The notes below the pieces were generated by a model. That model did not search any database. It was given only the letters and a program-made list of their open reading frames with translations, and was not told the origin of the DNA. Positions 28,491 to 36,313 of a stretch of DNA of 64,000 nt are shown here, piece after piece. Numbering within the stretch: the first letter of the stretch is position 1; the number at the start of each line of letters is the position of its first letter. Source of the stretch: Phycisphaerae bacterium. Its GTDB lineage: Bacteria > Planctomycetota > Phycisphaerae > Phycisphaerales > Phycisphaeraceae. The stretch covers positions 1-64,000 of the forward strand of contig JAUHYI010000003.1 in the NCBI GenBank assembly GCA_030426385.1, written 5' to 3'. The position numbers were made by a program, and so were the translations under genes.

Positions 28491-28546
28491 AACTAGAACA
28501 CCCGGGGACGTTCTCCGGAATTGGTTCTGTATACTTACTGTTAGGT
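28482..28546 (+). other. attI-like recombination site
   Basis: GTTAGGT at 28540-28546 fits the core GTTRRRY and is the first such core past intI. The first cassette (28541-28918) starts there, and its end carries the complementary ACCTAAC at 28813-28819. The region between intI and the core is therefore attI. Its other integrase-binding sites cannot be assigned by eye. Confidence 0.7.
28495..28514. promoter_or_regulatory. Imperfect palindrome at the Pc start and intI leader
   Basis: AGAAC-N10-GTTCT (AGAACACCCGGGGACGTTCT) is a near-perfect inverted repeat placed between the intI start and its upstream region and at the expected Pc start. A LexA-type operator would fit the SOS control known for other integrons, but the spacing differs from the classic boxes, so the regulator is unknown. 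Confidence 0.45.
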
Positions 28547-28554
28547 GGCTACGA

Positions 28555-28818
28555 GTGGTTTTGCCGCATGTCGCCGTTGATAAGATCAATAGCCGGGTAG
28601 TCGTCCGAGTACGTGACTACGAACTGTTCGATTATATCCAGGACCACCTAGTTGAGACACATGACTTGGAACCCGAGTTCTATTCCCGTTCCTTGGATGA
28701 AATGCACTTCCCGCTTTCTGTCCATCGGGAACAGATAGTCCGGGCGTTGCAGGAATTGCCCTGCGACGAGGTTGAGCGGATTTGGCGGCTCAACAACCCG
28801 TCGAGCGAAGCCACCTAA
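28555..28818 (+). CDS. Cassette 1: hypothetical protein
   Basis: The 87 aa acidic protein has no recognised domain. GTG 28555 is the first start codon inside the cassette; the frame remains open upstream through attI. Its TAA stop lies within the ACCTAAC core of attC1. The motif [18 protein letters not shown] suggests a helical C-terminus. Being the first cassette, it is closest to Pc and most likely to be expressed. Confidence 0.6.
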   Translation: MVLPHVAVDKINSRVVVRVRDYELFDYIQDHLVETHDLEPEFYSRSLDEMHFPLSVHREQIVRALQELPCDEVERIWRLNNPSSEAT

Positions 28819-28924
28819 CCAGCGTCTGCAGTTGACCGTCGACGCCCGCGATTTAAGATAGTGTTGTCGGTTTGTACGTTCGTATTCCGCGGGCGGCCGG
28901 CAACTGAGCCGAATTACGTTAGGC
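28813..28924 (+). repeat. attC1
   Basis: Core ACCTAAC opens and GTTAGGC closes the site. Inside are GCAGTTGACCG near the left and GGCAACTGAGC near the right, which pair with one unpaired base, and CGCCCGCG pairing with CGCGGGCG. This is the family reference for type A. Confidence 0.92.
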
Positions 28925-28928
28925 AGCA

Positions 28929-29171
28929 ATGACTTGCGACGAGGTTCGTGCAAAATGGCCTGACGAATACTGCAAGGCTGAGCAGGCGATTCGCGAATCT
29001 GACGACACGCCTCCAGGCGTCGAAGCTCTAAAACAAGCCGGCACACTGACTCTTGAAGACGCGAAAAGGATTGTTCTAGCCATCCAGAATGAGATGACCC
29101 TTGAAGAGTTCAAGGCGGGTGATTTCCCATTCATTCGGCAATGCGTCATGCAGGTTGAACTGCTTTGGTAG
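28929..29171 (+). CDS. Cassette 2: hypothetical protein
   Basis: An 80 aa acidic, probably helical soluble protein starting five bases after the upstream core. No family is recognised. Its TAG stop comes before attC2. Confidence 0.65.
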   Translation: MTCDEVRAKWPDEYCKAEQAIRESDDTPPGVEALKQAGTLTLEDAKRIVLAIQNEMTLEEFKAGDFPFIRQCVMQVELLW

Positions 29172-29177
29172 CGTGCT

Positions 29178-29289
29178 GCCTAACCAGCGTCTGCAGTTGA
29201 CCGTCGACGCCCGCGATTTAAGATAGTGTTGTCGGTTTGTACGTTCGTATTCCGCGGGCGGCCGGCAACTGAGCCATTTTACGTTAGGC
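29178..29289 (+). repeat. attC2
   Basis: Type A site from GCCTAAC to GTTAGGC. The right spacer is a variant, GAGCCATTTTACGTTAGG instead of GAGCCGAATTACGTTAGG. Confidence 0.92.
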
Positions 29290-29290
29290 G

Positions 29291-29719
29291 ATGAGTCCAC
29301 AACGCCGCAAAGAGCGGACGCAACGAATCTGGCGAGTCTGTGGTAAGCCATTGACCCGTTGGTTACTAATGCCAGGATTTGCGGGTTTTCCTCTCGCATA
29401 TTTCGTTGCTGGCATGACCGTCAAGCTGCTTATATCGCCGACGTACGTTCACTCGTTGATGCAAGACCCCAATCCCGCGAAAGATAATCCAGCGTCCCTT
29501 CCGTTTCTGATCCTGATGTTCACTCTTTTCATTCTGTTTTGGCTGGCGTGGTGGTTCCTCGTCGGCGTGGTTTACATCAGGTGTATGATTCGTCGGCGCG
29601 GCCTTCGGTCATTCTCATTTCTTGTCGGACGCCGCTGGCGTGAGCAACGGCCCGACCTCTTGATGAGAACTTTGATGGCGGCATCCGGATACCCGTGGCG
29701 TCGAGCGAGAGTCGCCTAA
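29291..29719 (+). CDS. Cassette 3: two-span membrane protein
   Basis: The 142 aa protein has two hydrophobic segments (about residues 25-50 and 70-98) with basic ends. ATG 29291 follows the GTTAGGC core by one base. The stop TAA is inside the attC3 core. Function unknown. Confidence 0.7.
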   Translation: MSPQRRKERTQRIWRVCGKPLTRWLLMPGFAGFPLAYFVAGMTVKLLISPTYVHSLMQDPNPAKDNPASLPFLILMFTLFILFWLAWWFLVGVVYIRCMIRRRGLRSFSFLVGRRWREQRPDLLMRTLMAASGYPWRRARVA

Positions 29720-29825
29720 CCAGCGTCTGCAGTTGACCGGTGACGCCCGCGACTTAAGATAGTGTTGTTGGTTTGTACGTTCGTATTCCGCGGGCGGCCG
29801 GCAACTGAGCCGAATTACGTTAGAC
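29714..29825 (+). repeat. attC3
   Basis: Type A site from GCCTAAC to GTTAGAC, with the left stem form GTTGACCGGTGACGCCCGCG. Confidence 0.92.
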
Positions 29826-29827
29826 GC

Positions 29828-30244
29828 ATGCATCGTTTCATTACTCTAATTTTGCTCCTCGGCCTCGTTGGATGCGCAAGCAACTGCGTTGAGCATGATG
29901 TATCGCAGGTTCTAGATGACTGGAGTGATCCGCCTGGTGTTCTTGCACAAAATCTAGACGTACAAGCTGAGCAGCAACTTCCCTATGACGACATGGTCTC
30001 GAGCTTTCCGCTTCCGTGGCCGGACCTAGCCGCTTTACGTGAAGTATCACAGCTTGTGGAACATTATGGAGAAGAACCAGTTCTTTCCGCTTTGGAGAAT
30101 GAATATCACCAATCAAGTCTACCGCGCAATTTACGCGCGTTATGCTTGATTTATAGCATTGGCGAGTCAGATCGCTGGTTACAGCTGTGGAATGCGTCTA
30201 ACCAGCGTCTGCAGTTGACCGGTCACGCCCGCGATTTACAATAG
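29828..30244 (+). CDS. Cassette 4: lipoprotein
   Basis: The 138 aa protein opens with a signal peptide and the lipobox LVGCAS at about residues 14-19, so it is probably lipidated and anchored in an envelope membrane. The rest is acidic and helical with no known domain. The frame has no stop before attC4 and reads into it, giving the C-terminal tail SNQRLQLTGHARDLQ. ATG 29828 is just past the core. Confidence 0.7.
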   Translation: MHRFITLILLLGLVGCASNCVEHDVSQVLDDWSDPPGVLAQNLDVQAEQQLPYDDMVSSFPLPWPDLAALREVSQLVEHYGEEPVLSALENEYHQSSLPRNLRALCLIYSIGESDRWLQLWNASNQRLQLTGHARDLQ

Positions 30245-30305
30245 ATTGTCGGTTTGTACGTTCGCATCCGCGGGCGGCCGGCAACTGAGCCGAATTACGT
30301 TAGGT
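30196..30305 (+). repeat. attC4
   Basis: Type A site from GTCTAAC to GTTAGGT. The left core GTCTAAC is the complement of the GTTAGAC at the start of the same cassette. The loop is shorter (ACAATAGATTG). Confidence 0.92.
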
Positions 30306-30310
30306 CGCTA

Positions 30311-30619
30311 ATGGCAAAGTGGTGTTGCGACGGTATGGCTGCATCAGTCCGCGAGCGTGGCAACCGTGGGCTATTTGTATACGCAGAGCCTCCGGAAGAA
30401 AGCATCAAGTCGCCACGGTTTCGATTGTGCTTTCTCGCAGTTGAAGAGCGTGATCTAGAACCCTTGCGACCGCACCTCACCGGAAACGCATCCTTGGCAG
30501 GTTGTACAGGCTTGCACTATTGTCCATGGTGCGGCAAAGACCTCATAAAATTCTATCGGAAGAACTACGACCAGTTCTACGATGACAAACTGACAGGTTT
30601 CCCGAATCGGGCGACCTAA
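30311..30619 (+). CDS. Cassette 5: small cysteine-motif protein
   Basis: The 102 aa protein begins MAKWCCDGM and has a C-terminal CPWCGKDLIKFYRKN, a rubredoxin-like CxxC that may bind zinc with the earlier cysteines. This layout recurs in uncharacterised bacterial proteins. The stop is in the attC5 core. Confidence 0.7.
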   Translation: MAKWCCDGMAASVRERGNRGLFVYAEPPEESIKSPRFRLCFLAVEERDLEPLRPHLTGNASLAGCTGLHYCPWCGKDLIKFYRKNYDQFYDDKLTGFPNRAT

Positions 30620-30724
30620 CCCGCGTCTGCAGTTGACCGGCGACGCCCGCGATTTAAGATAGTGTTGCCGGTTTGTACGTTCGTTTCCGCGGGCGGCCGG
30701 CAACTGAGCCGAATTACGTTATGT
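30614..30724 (+). repeat. attC5
   Basis: Type A site from ACCTAAC to GTTATGT. The left stem is GTTGACCGGCGACGCCCGCG, where CCGGC pairs perfectly with GCCGG on the right. The right core deviates from GTTRRRY. Confidence 0.92.
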
Positions 30725-31023
30725 CGCAAGAGGACGCCCCAGAATTTGGCAGTGTGACGAAACCCGACATGATCGGGCTGATGTGGCTCGTCATACGCAT
30801 TTCGTTATCGGCAGTCGGCTTGGCCTTCCTCGTGTCATTACCCTTTCACGAATGGGCTTCAACTAAGAAGTCTCCAGGGTTTCTGTTCGTAATACTGGTT
30901 GTAGTGTGCTGGATGTGCATACTTTTTGCCGAAGGTCTGTACCGCCTCTACGCGGCCAAGTTGACGATGTCGCGGCTCCAGCAGATCGTCCACGATGATT
31001 CGGGTTCCAGTGAAGCGACATAA
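30721..31023 (+). CDS. Cassette 6: two-span membrane protein
   Basis: The 100 aa protein has two hydrophobic segments (about 20-40 and 52-75). Its ATG lies within the GTTATGT core of attC5 and its stop within the ACATAAC core of attC6, so the reading frame runs from recombination core to recombination core. Function unknown. Confidence 0.7.
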   Translation: MSQEDAPEFGSVTKPDMIGLMWLVIRISLSAVGLAFLVSLPFHEWASTKKSPGFLFVILVVVCWMCILFAEGLYRLYAAKLTMSRLQQIVHDDSGSSEAT

Positions 31024-31128
31024 CCCGCGTCTGCAGTTGACCGGCGACGCCCGCGACTTAAGATAGTGTTGTCGGTTTGTACGTTCGTTTCCGCGGGCGG
31101 CCGGCAACTGAGCCGAATTACGTTAGAC
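31018..31128 (+). repeat. attC6
   Basis: Type A site from ACATAAC to GTTAGAC. The unusual left core complements the GTTATGT that begins the same cassette. Confidence 0.92.
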
Positions 31129-31146
31129 ACCAGAAGGGGGTGCCAC

Positions 31147-31689
31147 TTGGCAATCCGCTACGACAGCCTCGACCAACGCACACGCGACCTGATGGCCCAA
31201 GAGTTAGATCGCGACTCGAGTGACGGAACTCTTTACGTCAGCCCTCGTCTCACGGATGAGGGGCAGCAGCAATGGCCAGAGCTTTTGCGCGAAGCGATCC
31301 TCTCGCACGATGACGATTGGCTTGCGTCCGAGCTTCGCTCGAAACACCTGATTCGTGACACCGAGCAACGCAAGAAGCCAAAGGGCGGCTTCACCACCGC
31401 CAAGGTTCCGGTCACAGCTCCCGATACCCTTTCCGAAGGTGAATTCAACAGGTTTTATGCTCGCGGCACTTGCGCTCGCGCTGTCGCAGATGGCGTGGAC
31501 GAGGTCGAAGTTTATCGCGGCAAGTCCGTTGAGAATCCACGATCGGCGTCACAAGCAATGATCGGCAAACGCATTCCCGCAAACGCTTTGCTAGATGATC
31601 TTCGTACGTCCCAAGGAGTTGAACCCGCGCTGGGGTTGCCACCAGGTCCGAATTCCGGTCTCACCGTTCGCCTGGCGGATGGTGTCTAA
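31147..31689 (+). CDS. Cassette 7: conserved hypothetical protein
   Basis: The 180 aa soluble protein starts at TTG 31147, preceded by the strong ribosome site AGAAGGGGG. Its C-terminal half, with FNRFYARGTCARA, VEVYRGKSVENPR and LGLPPGPNSGLTVRL, resembles a family I remember from other bacteria without a function. Stop in the attC7 core. Confidence 0.72.
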   Translation: MAIRYDSLDQRTRDLMAQELDRDSSDGTLYVSPRLTDEGQQQWPELLREAILSHDDDWLASELRSKHLIRDTEQRKKPKGGFTTAKVPVTAPDTLSEGEFNRFYARGTCARAVADGVDEVEVYRGKSVENPRSASQAMIGKRIPANALLDDLRTSQGVEPALGLPPGPNSGLTVRLADGV

Positions 31690-31794
31690 CCACCGGCTGC
31701 AGTTGACCGGCGACGCCCGCGATTTAAGATAGTGTTGCAGGTTTGTACGTTCGTTTCCGCGGGCGGCCGGCAACTGAGCCGAATTACGTTAGGT
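31684..31794 (+). repeat. attC7
   Basis: Type A site from GTCTAAC to GTTAGGT, with a changed left spacer (ACCACCGGCTGCAG). The left core complements GTTAGAC at the start of cassette 7. Confidence 0.92.
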
Positions 31795-32086
31795 GGATAT
31801 TGTCTGCATGCCAGAGCCAGCGTCGGTTAATACGCTTTGGATCAACGCTGCAACATGTTTGGGAGCTTTACTGCCTTGGCTATATTTGCTCTATGCGGCG
31901 CTAACCTACCCCGCGGTTGAACCGGGTACCTTTGCCGACGACACGCTGTCACAATGGCTCGTATCATTCACGACAATTGTCCCGTGTGGCTGCGGCGTGC
32001 TTTTTATTCCCTCTATCTTACTCGCATTGATTGTTCGTCATGGAACAAGGTTTTTATTGCAATACAGATTATCTCAATCCACCTAA
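31793..32086 (+). CDS. Cassette 8: two-span membrane protein
   Basis: The protein of 97 aa (GTG 31793, overlapping the attC7 core) or 92 aa (ATG 31808) has two hydrophobic segments. The stop TAA is in the attC8 core. No family is recognised. Confidence 0.62.
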   Translation: MDIVCMPEPASVNTLWINAATCLGALLPWLYLLYAALTYPAVEPGTFADDTLSQWLVSFTTIVPCGCGVLFIPSILLALIVRHGTRFLLQYRLSQST

Positions 32087-32191
32087 CCCGCGTCTGCAGT
32101 TGACCGGCGACGCCCGCGACTTAAGATAGTGTTGTCGGTTTGTACGTTCGCTTCCGCGGGCGGCCGGCAACTGAGCCGAATTACGTTAGGC
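32081..32191 (+). repeat. attC8
   Basis: Type A site from ACCTAAC to GTTAGGC. Confidence 0.92.
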
Positions 32192-32201
32192 AGCATACAC
32201 A

Positions 32202-32432
32202 ATGGCAAACTTCAAGTTCAACAAAGACAAGATTCTTCGCCAAGTATCTGACAACCTGACCAAGCGATACGAGCAGGCAGTTCGAACAGTTCGATGCCCT
32301 GAACATGGCACGATTCCACGAGTCACGTTTAAAGGAAAGACGGGCAGCAACATCAATTGGCGGATAGAAAACATCTGCTGCGAGCAATTGAAGAAGCAGG
32401 TTGAAGTTGCGATCCAAAAAGCCAATCGCTGA
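32202..32432 (+). CDS. Cassette 9: small basic soluble protein
   Basis: The 76 aa Lys-rich protein has Cys at CPEHG and ICCEQL. It starts at ATG 32202, ten bases past the core. No known domain. The three Cys and a His could bind metal. Confidence 0.65.
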   Translation: MANFKFNKDKILRQVSDNLTKRYEQAVRTVRCPEHGTIPRVTFKGKTGSNINWRIENICCEQLKKQVEVAIQKANR

Positions 32433-32437
32433 CTGCT

Positions 32438-32549
32438 GCCTAACCAGCGTCTGCAGTTGACCGTCGACGCCCGCGAATTAAGATAGTGTTGTCGGTTTGT
32501 ACGTTCGTATTCCGCGGGCGGCCGGCAACTGAGCCGAATTACGTTAGGC
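32438..32549 (+). repeat. attC9
   Basis: Type A site from GCCTAAC to GTTAGGC, with GCGAATTAAGATAG in the loop. Confidence 0.92.
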
Positions 32550-32561
32550 GACACCAATCCG

Positions 32562-32876
32562 ATGCTTATCCGGAGGTTCAATCGTGCATGGGAGAAAGAG
32601 CGAGACATCATAGAAGCCCAACTTGCCGACCGGCTTGACACGCTGATTGCTGCCGTCAACCGAGAAATCGCCTCAATCCGTGCCGACCATCTCGCTGAAG
32701 ACAAACGCGACCTATATAAGTTGCGAGATTCGCTTCAAACTCGCAAAGCTCTATTGATCTTTGAGGCTGAGGAGATTGCTCGTCATCGGATGCAGATGCG
32801 AGTCTCTTACTTGGCTTTCCTTATGAGTTCGATTGCACTCCTCGTTTCTGTGGTTGCTGTATTGAGTAAGATCTGA
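32562..32876 (+). CDS. Cassette 10: coiled-coil protein with C-terminal membrane anchor
   Basis: The 104 aa protein is mostly a charged helix (about residues 10-80) suited to a coiled coil, ending in one membrane segment (about 82-102). Tail-anchored topology is likely. Function unknown. Confidence 0.68.
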   Translation: MLIRRFNRAWEKERDIIEAQLADRLDTLIAAVNREIASIRADHLAEDKRDLYKLRDSLQTRKALLIFEAEEIARHRMQMRVSYLAFLMSSIALLVSVVAVLSKI

Positions 32877-32877
32877 C

Positions 32878-32989
32878 GCCTAACCCGCGTCTGCAGTTGA
32901 CCGTCGACGCCCGCGATGGATAATGATGTTGTCGGTTTGTACGTTCGTATTCCGCGGGCGGCCGGCAACTGAGCCGAATTACGTTAGGC
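32878..32989 (+). repeat. attC10
   Basis: Type A site from GCCTAAC to GTTAGGC, with the loop variant GATGGATAATGATGTTG. Confidence 0.92.
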
Positions 32990-32992
32990 GAC

Positions 32993-33304
32993 ATGAACAC
33001 TCGAGCAACCAATCTCTCGGTTTTGACAGTTGTTTTCTTGATGCCTGTAGCATTTGCGGCGTTTGTGGTGCTACGAAGCGTACAGCTATCCCTTCCTGAC
33101 CCATATAACAACCCTTACACGAATTGGTCTACATTTTGCCTTCTGGGCGTATTCGTGCTATGGGTTCTCGGCATTGTGCTAGCCTTGGCTTTTCGTCCGT
33201 CACTGACCAAGGTTACGTACGCATGCGCAATGCCTATTCTTGGACTTGCGACATTGTTCGTGGTGATATTCTTCGTTGGGATGTTCATGTTTCTGTTTCC
33301 CTAG
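32993..33304 (+). CDS. Cassette 11: three-span membrane protein
   Basis: The 103 aa protein has three hydrophobic segments. Its ATG is placed as GTTAGGCGACATG, four bases past the AGGC of the core, so the core AGG may act as a short ribosome-binding site. Stop TAG before attC11. Confidence 0.68.
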   Translation: MNTRATNLSVLTVVFLMPVAFAAFVVLRSVQLSLPDPYNNPYTNWSTFCLLGVFVLWVLGIVLALAFRPSLTKVTYACAMPILGLATLFVVIFFVGMFMFLFP

Positions 33305-33309
33305 GAGTC

Positions 33310-33420
33310 GCCTAACCCGCGTCTGCAGTTGACCGTCGACGCCCGCGATTTAAGATAGTGTTGCAGGTTTGTACGTTCGCTTGCGCGGGCGGCCGGCAAC
33401 TGAGCCGAATTACGTTAGGT
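33310..33420 (+). repeat. attC11
   Basis: Type A site from GCCTAAC to GTTAGGT. Confidence 0.92.
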
Positions 33421-33423
33421 GCC

Positions 33424-33759
33424 ATGGGTAAAGCTGCATGGGTCTGCTTTGACTGCCGTGAGGCGGTGCGGCGTGATACGCAGTACCTCGGCGCAGTACC
33501 ATGCTCAAAGTGTGCTAAGCCGTGTCGCTACCTTGGCTATAAAATACCGGTGCCACCCAAACGCGATCTGTCCACCTGGGAGGCACTGCGAAACCAACTC
33601 AACGCAGAAAAGCTTCAACGTCAAGAGCGTGTTTTCGAAACCGGCGTTCGTCGTCGCCATGCACTTGAACAAGAGATTGCGAAGCTCGAAGCGCGACCGG
33701 AAAATGCAGGACGAAAAGCAGCAGTGCGTGAACTTCGTAAGCAACTCAAGGGCACCTAA
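33424..33759 (+). CDS. Cassette 12: zinc-ribbon-like protein
   Basis: The 111 aa protein has an N-terminal two-CxxC element (VCFDC then PCSKCAKPC, residues about 8-36), a likely zinc ribbon, followed by a long charged helix. It could bind nucleic acid, but this is only an inference from the fold. Stop in the attC12 core. Confidence 0.7.
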   Translation: MGKAAWVCFDCREAVRRDTQYLGAVPCSKCAKPCRYLGYKIPVPPKRDLSTWEALRNQLNAEKLQRQERVFETGVRRRHALEQEIAKLEARPENAGRKAAVRELRKQLKGT

Positions 33760-33864
33760 CCAGCGTCTGCAGTTGACCGTCGACGCCCGCGATTTAAGAT
33801 AGTGTTGTCGGTTTGTACGTTCGTTTCCGCGGGCGGCCGGCAACTGAGCCGAATTACGTTAGGC
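33754..33864 (+). repeat. attC12
   Basis: Type A site from ACCTAAC to GTTAGGC. Confidence 0.92.
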
Positions 33865-33867
33865 GAC

Positions 33868-34131
33868 ATGGCACGACGCATAATCTATCTGGTTGGGTTT
33901 CTCGTTTCGTCGGTAGCCATCGCTGCGTACGCATTCGCCTTGATGATCTGCATTGGTTCAACCGATCCACGTGAAGGCTCACTCATCGCTGATCCTGATC
34001 TGTTCGCCGGGCTCGTCTGGGTTGGGAGCACTACCGGCTTTCTCTGTGCGTCAATAGTCGCAACTCGCACAGCGTGGTCATTTTACTACCAAGGCAGAGC
34101 CGCTTCGATTCTCAACCGGAATGTCGCCTAA
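33868..34131 (+). CDS. Cassette 13: two-span membrane protein
   Basis: The 87 aa protein has two hydrophobic segments joined by an acidic loop. Start GTTAGGCGACATG as in cassette 11, stop in the attC13 core. Unknown function. Confidence 0.66.
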   Translation: MARRIIYLVGFLVSSVAIAAYAFALMICIGSTDPREGSLIADPDLFAGLVWVGSTTGFLCASIVATRTAWSFYYQGRAASILNRNVA

Positions 34132-34235
34132 CCAGCGTCTGCAGTTGACCGGTCACGCCCGCGAATTAAGATAGGTTGTCGGTTTGTACGTTCGTTTCCG
34201 CGGGCGGCCGGCAACTGAGCCGAATTACGTTATCC
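34126..34235 (+). repeat. attC13
   Basis: Type A site from GCCTAAC to GTTATCC, a non-canonical right core; left stem GTTGACCGGTCACGCCCGCG. Confidence 0.92.
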
Positions 34236-34250
34236 CGCCGGGGTGATTGA

Positions 34251-34670
34251 TTGCTGCCCTTCATTCCACTCACCGAGTTGATTGTCACTGTTTTGGGGGG
34301 CACTGTTGCTTCCGTATTCTACGAAGCACTGCGCCGATATCTTCGTTCAAAAAACAGTTCTGAAACGCTAGATGATCGTGTTGACAAACTCACACAGTCC
34401 CTTAAAGAAGCCACATCTCTAATTGATCACATCGAAACCGAAATCAAAGAACGCTCTGCGCTCGCGGAAAAACTACGATCCGACGTCGACCGTTACAATC
34501 GCCTCAAACAGATGAGTGAGGACGACGTTGAGGCAATAGCCCAACTCCTCCGAGGCGAACTGCAATCCGAGGGCAAGAGGTCATTTTGGCAAGGCGTGAC
34601 GGTCAATACAATATTCTTTGTTTTAGGTGCCGTTGGATCGTTTATCATCGCTTTAGTGTTTGCGGGATAA
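34251..34670 (+). CDS. Cassette 14: coiled-coil protein with terminal membrane segments
   Basis: The 139 aa protein starts at a TTG with a hydrophobic segment at residues 3-22, then a charged coiled-coil stretch (about 35-100), then a second membrane segment (about 115-137). The stop TAA lies in GGATAAC, the left core of attC14. Unknown function. Confidence 0.66.
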   Translation: MLPFIPLTELIVTVLGGTVASVFYEALRRYLRSKNSSETLDDRVDKLTQSLKEATSLIDHIETEIKERSALAEKLRSDVDRYNRLKQMSEDDVEAIAQLLRGELQSEGKRSFWQGVTVNTIFFVLGAVGSFIIALVFAG

Positions 34671-34775
34671 CCAGCGTCTGCAGTTGACCGTCGACGCCCG
34701 CGAATTAAGATAGTGTTGTCGGTTTGTACGTTCGTATTCCGCGGGCGGCCGGCAACTGAGCCTTTTACGTTAGGC
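34665..34775 (+). repeat. attC14
   Basis: Type A site from GGATAAC to GTTAGGC. The left core complements the GTTATCC at the start of the same cassette. Right spacer GAGCCTTTTACGTTAGG. Confidence 0.92.
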
Positions 34776-34780
34776 GACTT

Positions 34781-35059
34781 GTGGTGCATACCCATCAACA
34801 CCGCATTGATCTCTGCAACCGGGCCTTAGAGACTGTCCGGTCGATTATTCCCAATGACCTTTATCGTGACGTGTTCGATTACATCAATGAGCACAACGAG
34901 TGGGGTCTGGGTATGGAAATCCTGATCGATCAAATCAGCGAGTACGAGATCAAGATTTCGATGCAACAGTATCAAGCTATCGAGCAGGCAATGGCGTCGA
35001 TGGGAATTAGCGACTCTAATCGCATGCAGTACCTCCGTGAACACGATGTCGTCGCCTAA
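34781..35059 (+). CDS. Cassette 15: MafI-like immunity protein
   Basis: The 92 aa acidic protein has the pattern NEWGLGMEILIDQISEYEI, then YQAIEQAMASMGIS, which I recognise as the MafI family of immunity proteins that neutralise polymorphic toxins. GTG 34781 is the start. No cognate toxin is visible in the window, so it would be an orphan immunity gene. Stop in the attC15 core. Confidence 0.7.
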   Translation: MVHTHQHRIDLCNRALETVRSIIPNDLYRDVFDYINEHNEWGLGMEILIDQISEYEIKISMQQYQAIEQAMASMGISDSNRMQYLREHDVVA

Positions 35060-35164
35060 CCAGCGTCTGCAGTTGACCGTCGACGCCCGCGATTTAAGAT
35101 AGATTGTCGGTTTGTACGTTCGTATTCCGCGGGCGGCCGGCAACTGAGCCGAATTACGTTAGGC
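35054..35164 (+). repeat. attC15
   Basis: Type A site from GCCTAAC to GTTAGGC, with the short loop AGATAGATTGTCGG. Confidence 0.92.
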
Positions 35165-35179
35165 GACTGCGAGCACCAA

Positions 35180-35626
35180 ATGTCCAGCGACATTTCATGG
35201 CGAGACCAATACGTCTGTGTGTCGAACCGCCAACTCTTTGACCTTGTCGAATTGGCACTACAGGTCGGCAACGATTGTGCAACTTCATCTACGGAGCGTG
35301 AGTTTGTTGACCGCCTCCGCCACTGGCTCAATGACGAATCGTGGCCTGGCATCGGATTCGATCTCGACGAACATTTTCCGACGCTGGATGAGAAGAAGTT
35401 TTGGTCACGCTGCTTTTATGACCTCAGTCGCCGCATCTTTCGACGTGAGATTGGCGAGAACGCGAACGGCAACACTGTCTGGCAGCCTTCGATGATTGGA
35501 GATGCATACATTGTTGCGAGGTTGCTCACGCGTGCTGTGCAAGAAAGTGAACTGGCGTGGCATCCCGAAACAGAGCAAAGCAAAGAAGCGTCCGAAATCT
35601 TTGCAAAGATCAGGACCACGTTCTAG
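35180..35626 (+). CDS. Cassette 16: hypothetical soluble protein
   Basis: The 148 aa protein is rich in acidic and aromatic residues and has no membrane segment or known motif. Size and composition are like those of small immunity-type proteins, but I have no family evidence. Confidence 0.66.
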   Translation: MSSDISWRDQYVCVSNRQLFDLVELALQVGNDCATSSTEREFVDRLRHWLNDESWPGIGFDLDEHFPTLDEKKFWSRCFYDLSRRIFRREIGENANGNTVWQPSMIGDAYIVARLLTRAVQESELAWHPETEQSKEASEIFAKIRTTF

Positions 35627-35633
35627 CAAAGTC

Positions 35634-35745
35634 GCCTAACCAGCGTCTGCAGTTGACCGGTCACGCCCGCGATTTAAGATAGTGTTGTTGGTTTGTACGT
35701 TCGTATTCTGCGGGCGGCCGGCAACTGAGCCGAATTACGTTAGGG
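35634..35745 (+). repeat. attC16
   Basis: Type A site from GCCTAAC to GTTAGGG. The right core and following bases (AGGGGGCC) supply a ribosome-binding site for cassette 17. Confidence 0.92.
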
Positions 35746-35749
35746 GGCC

Positions 35750-36178
35750 ATGGACGAGGCGACTCATAAAGTTTGGTGTGCCCTCTGTGACAAGTGCTAC
35801 TCATCGGGTTATTCGATGCTTACGGCTTCAGAGCAGACTTGGCTAAATGTGCGTTCGCTCATCGATTCCGTCCAGAATGGCGGCTTGATCAGTTACTTCT
35901 ACAACGGGTATGCAGACACATTCTCCGACATGATGAGCGCTCTGCAGCACCTTGACGCCGAAGAAGTCCGGATTCAAGTCCTGCGAGTGGCGGAGCTATT
36001 TCCGAATGGGGTATCAGCCAGCCATATCGCTCGCAATGATGTGATCGAATCTTGGCCTGACAACGACAGCGAGTTGGAACGACTCTTGCAGGACGTTGAC
36101 GACAAGCTGGAACCGCTACTGGATGGCTTGGAGAACAAACTCACGAGATTTCTCCGAGTACAAGGCGTGGCCACCTAA
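35750..36178 (+). CDS. Cassette 17: DUF4375 (DMP19-like) protein
   Basis: The 142 aa acidic protein shows the DUF4375 pattern: GLISYFYNGYADTFSDMMSA followed by LQHLDAEEVRIQVLRVAELFP. DMP19, the founding protein, is a DNA mimic in Neisseria; most relatives have no known role. Start ATG 35750 is preceded by AGGGGG from the attC core. Stop in the attC17 core. Confidence 0.75.
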   Translation: MDEATHKVWCALCDKCYSSGYSMLTASEQTWLNVRSLIDSVQNGGLISYFYNGYADTFSDMMSALQHLDAEEVRIQVLRVAELFPNGVSASHIARNDVIESWPDNDSELERLLQDVDDKLEPLLDGLENKLTRFLRVQGVAT

Positions 36179-36283
36179 CCAGCGTCTGCAGTTGACCGTC
36201 GACGCCCGCGATTTAAGATAGTGTTGTCGGTTTGTACGTTCGCTTCCGCGGGCGGCCGGCAACTGAGCCGAATTACGTTAGAC
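36173..36283 (+). repeat. attC17
   Basis: Type A site from ACCTAAC to GTTAGAC. Here the left core does not complement the GTTAGGG at the cassette start. Confidence 0.92.
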
Positions 36284-36313
36284 ACCTCAAATCTTTCCGA
36301 AGGGATCATTAAG

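Noticed and set aside
28429-28554. N-terminal extension of the first cassette frame into attI
   Set aside because: It overlaps intI and crosses the recombination point, so it would not belong to the cassette.
28482-28589. Longest possible intI start at 28589
   Set aside because: It would extend coding sequence over attI and the first cassette, and the residues do not resemble IntI N-termini.
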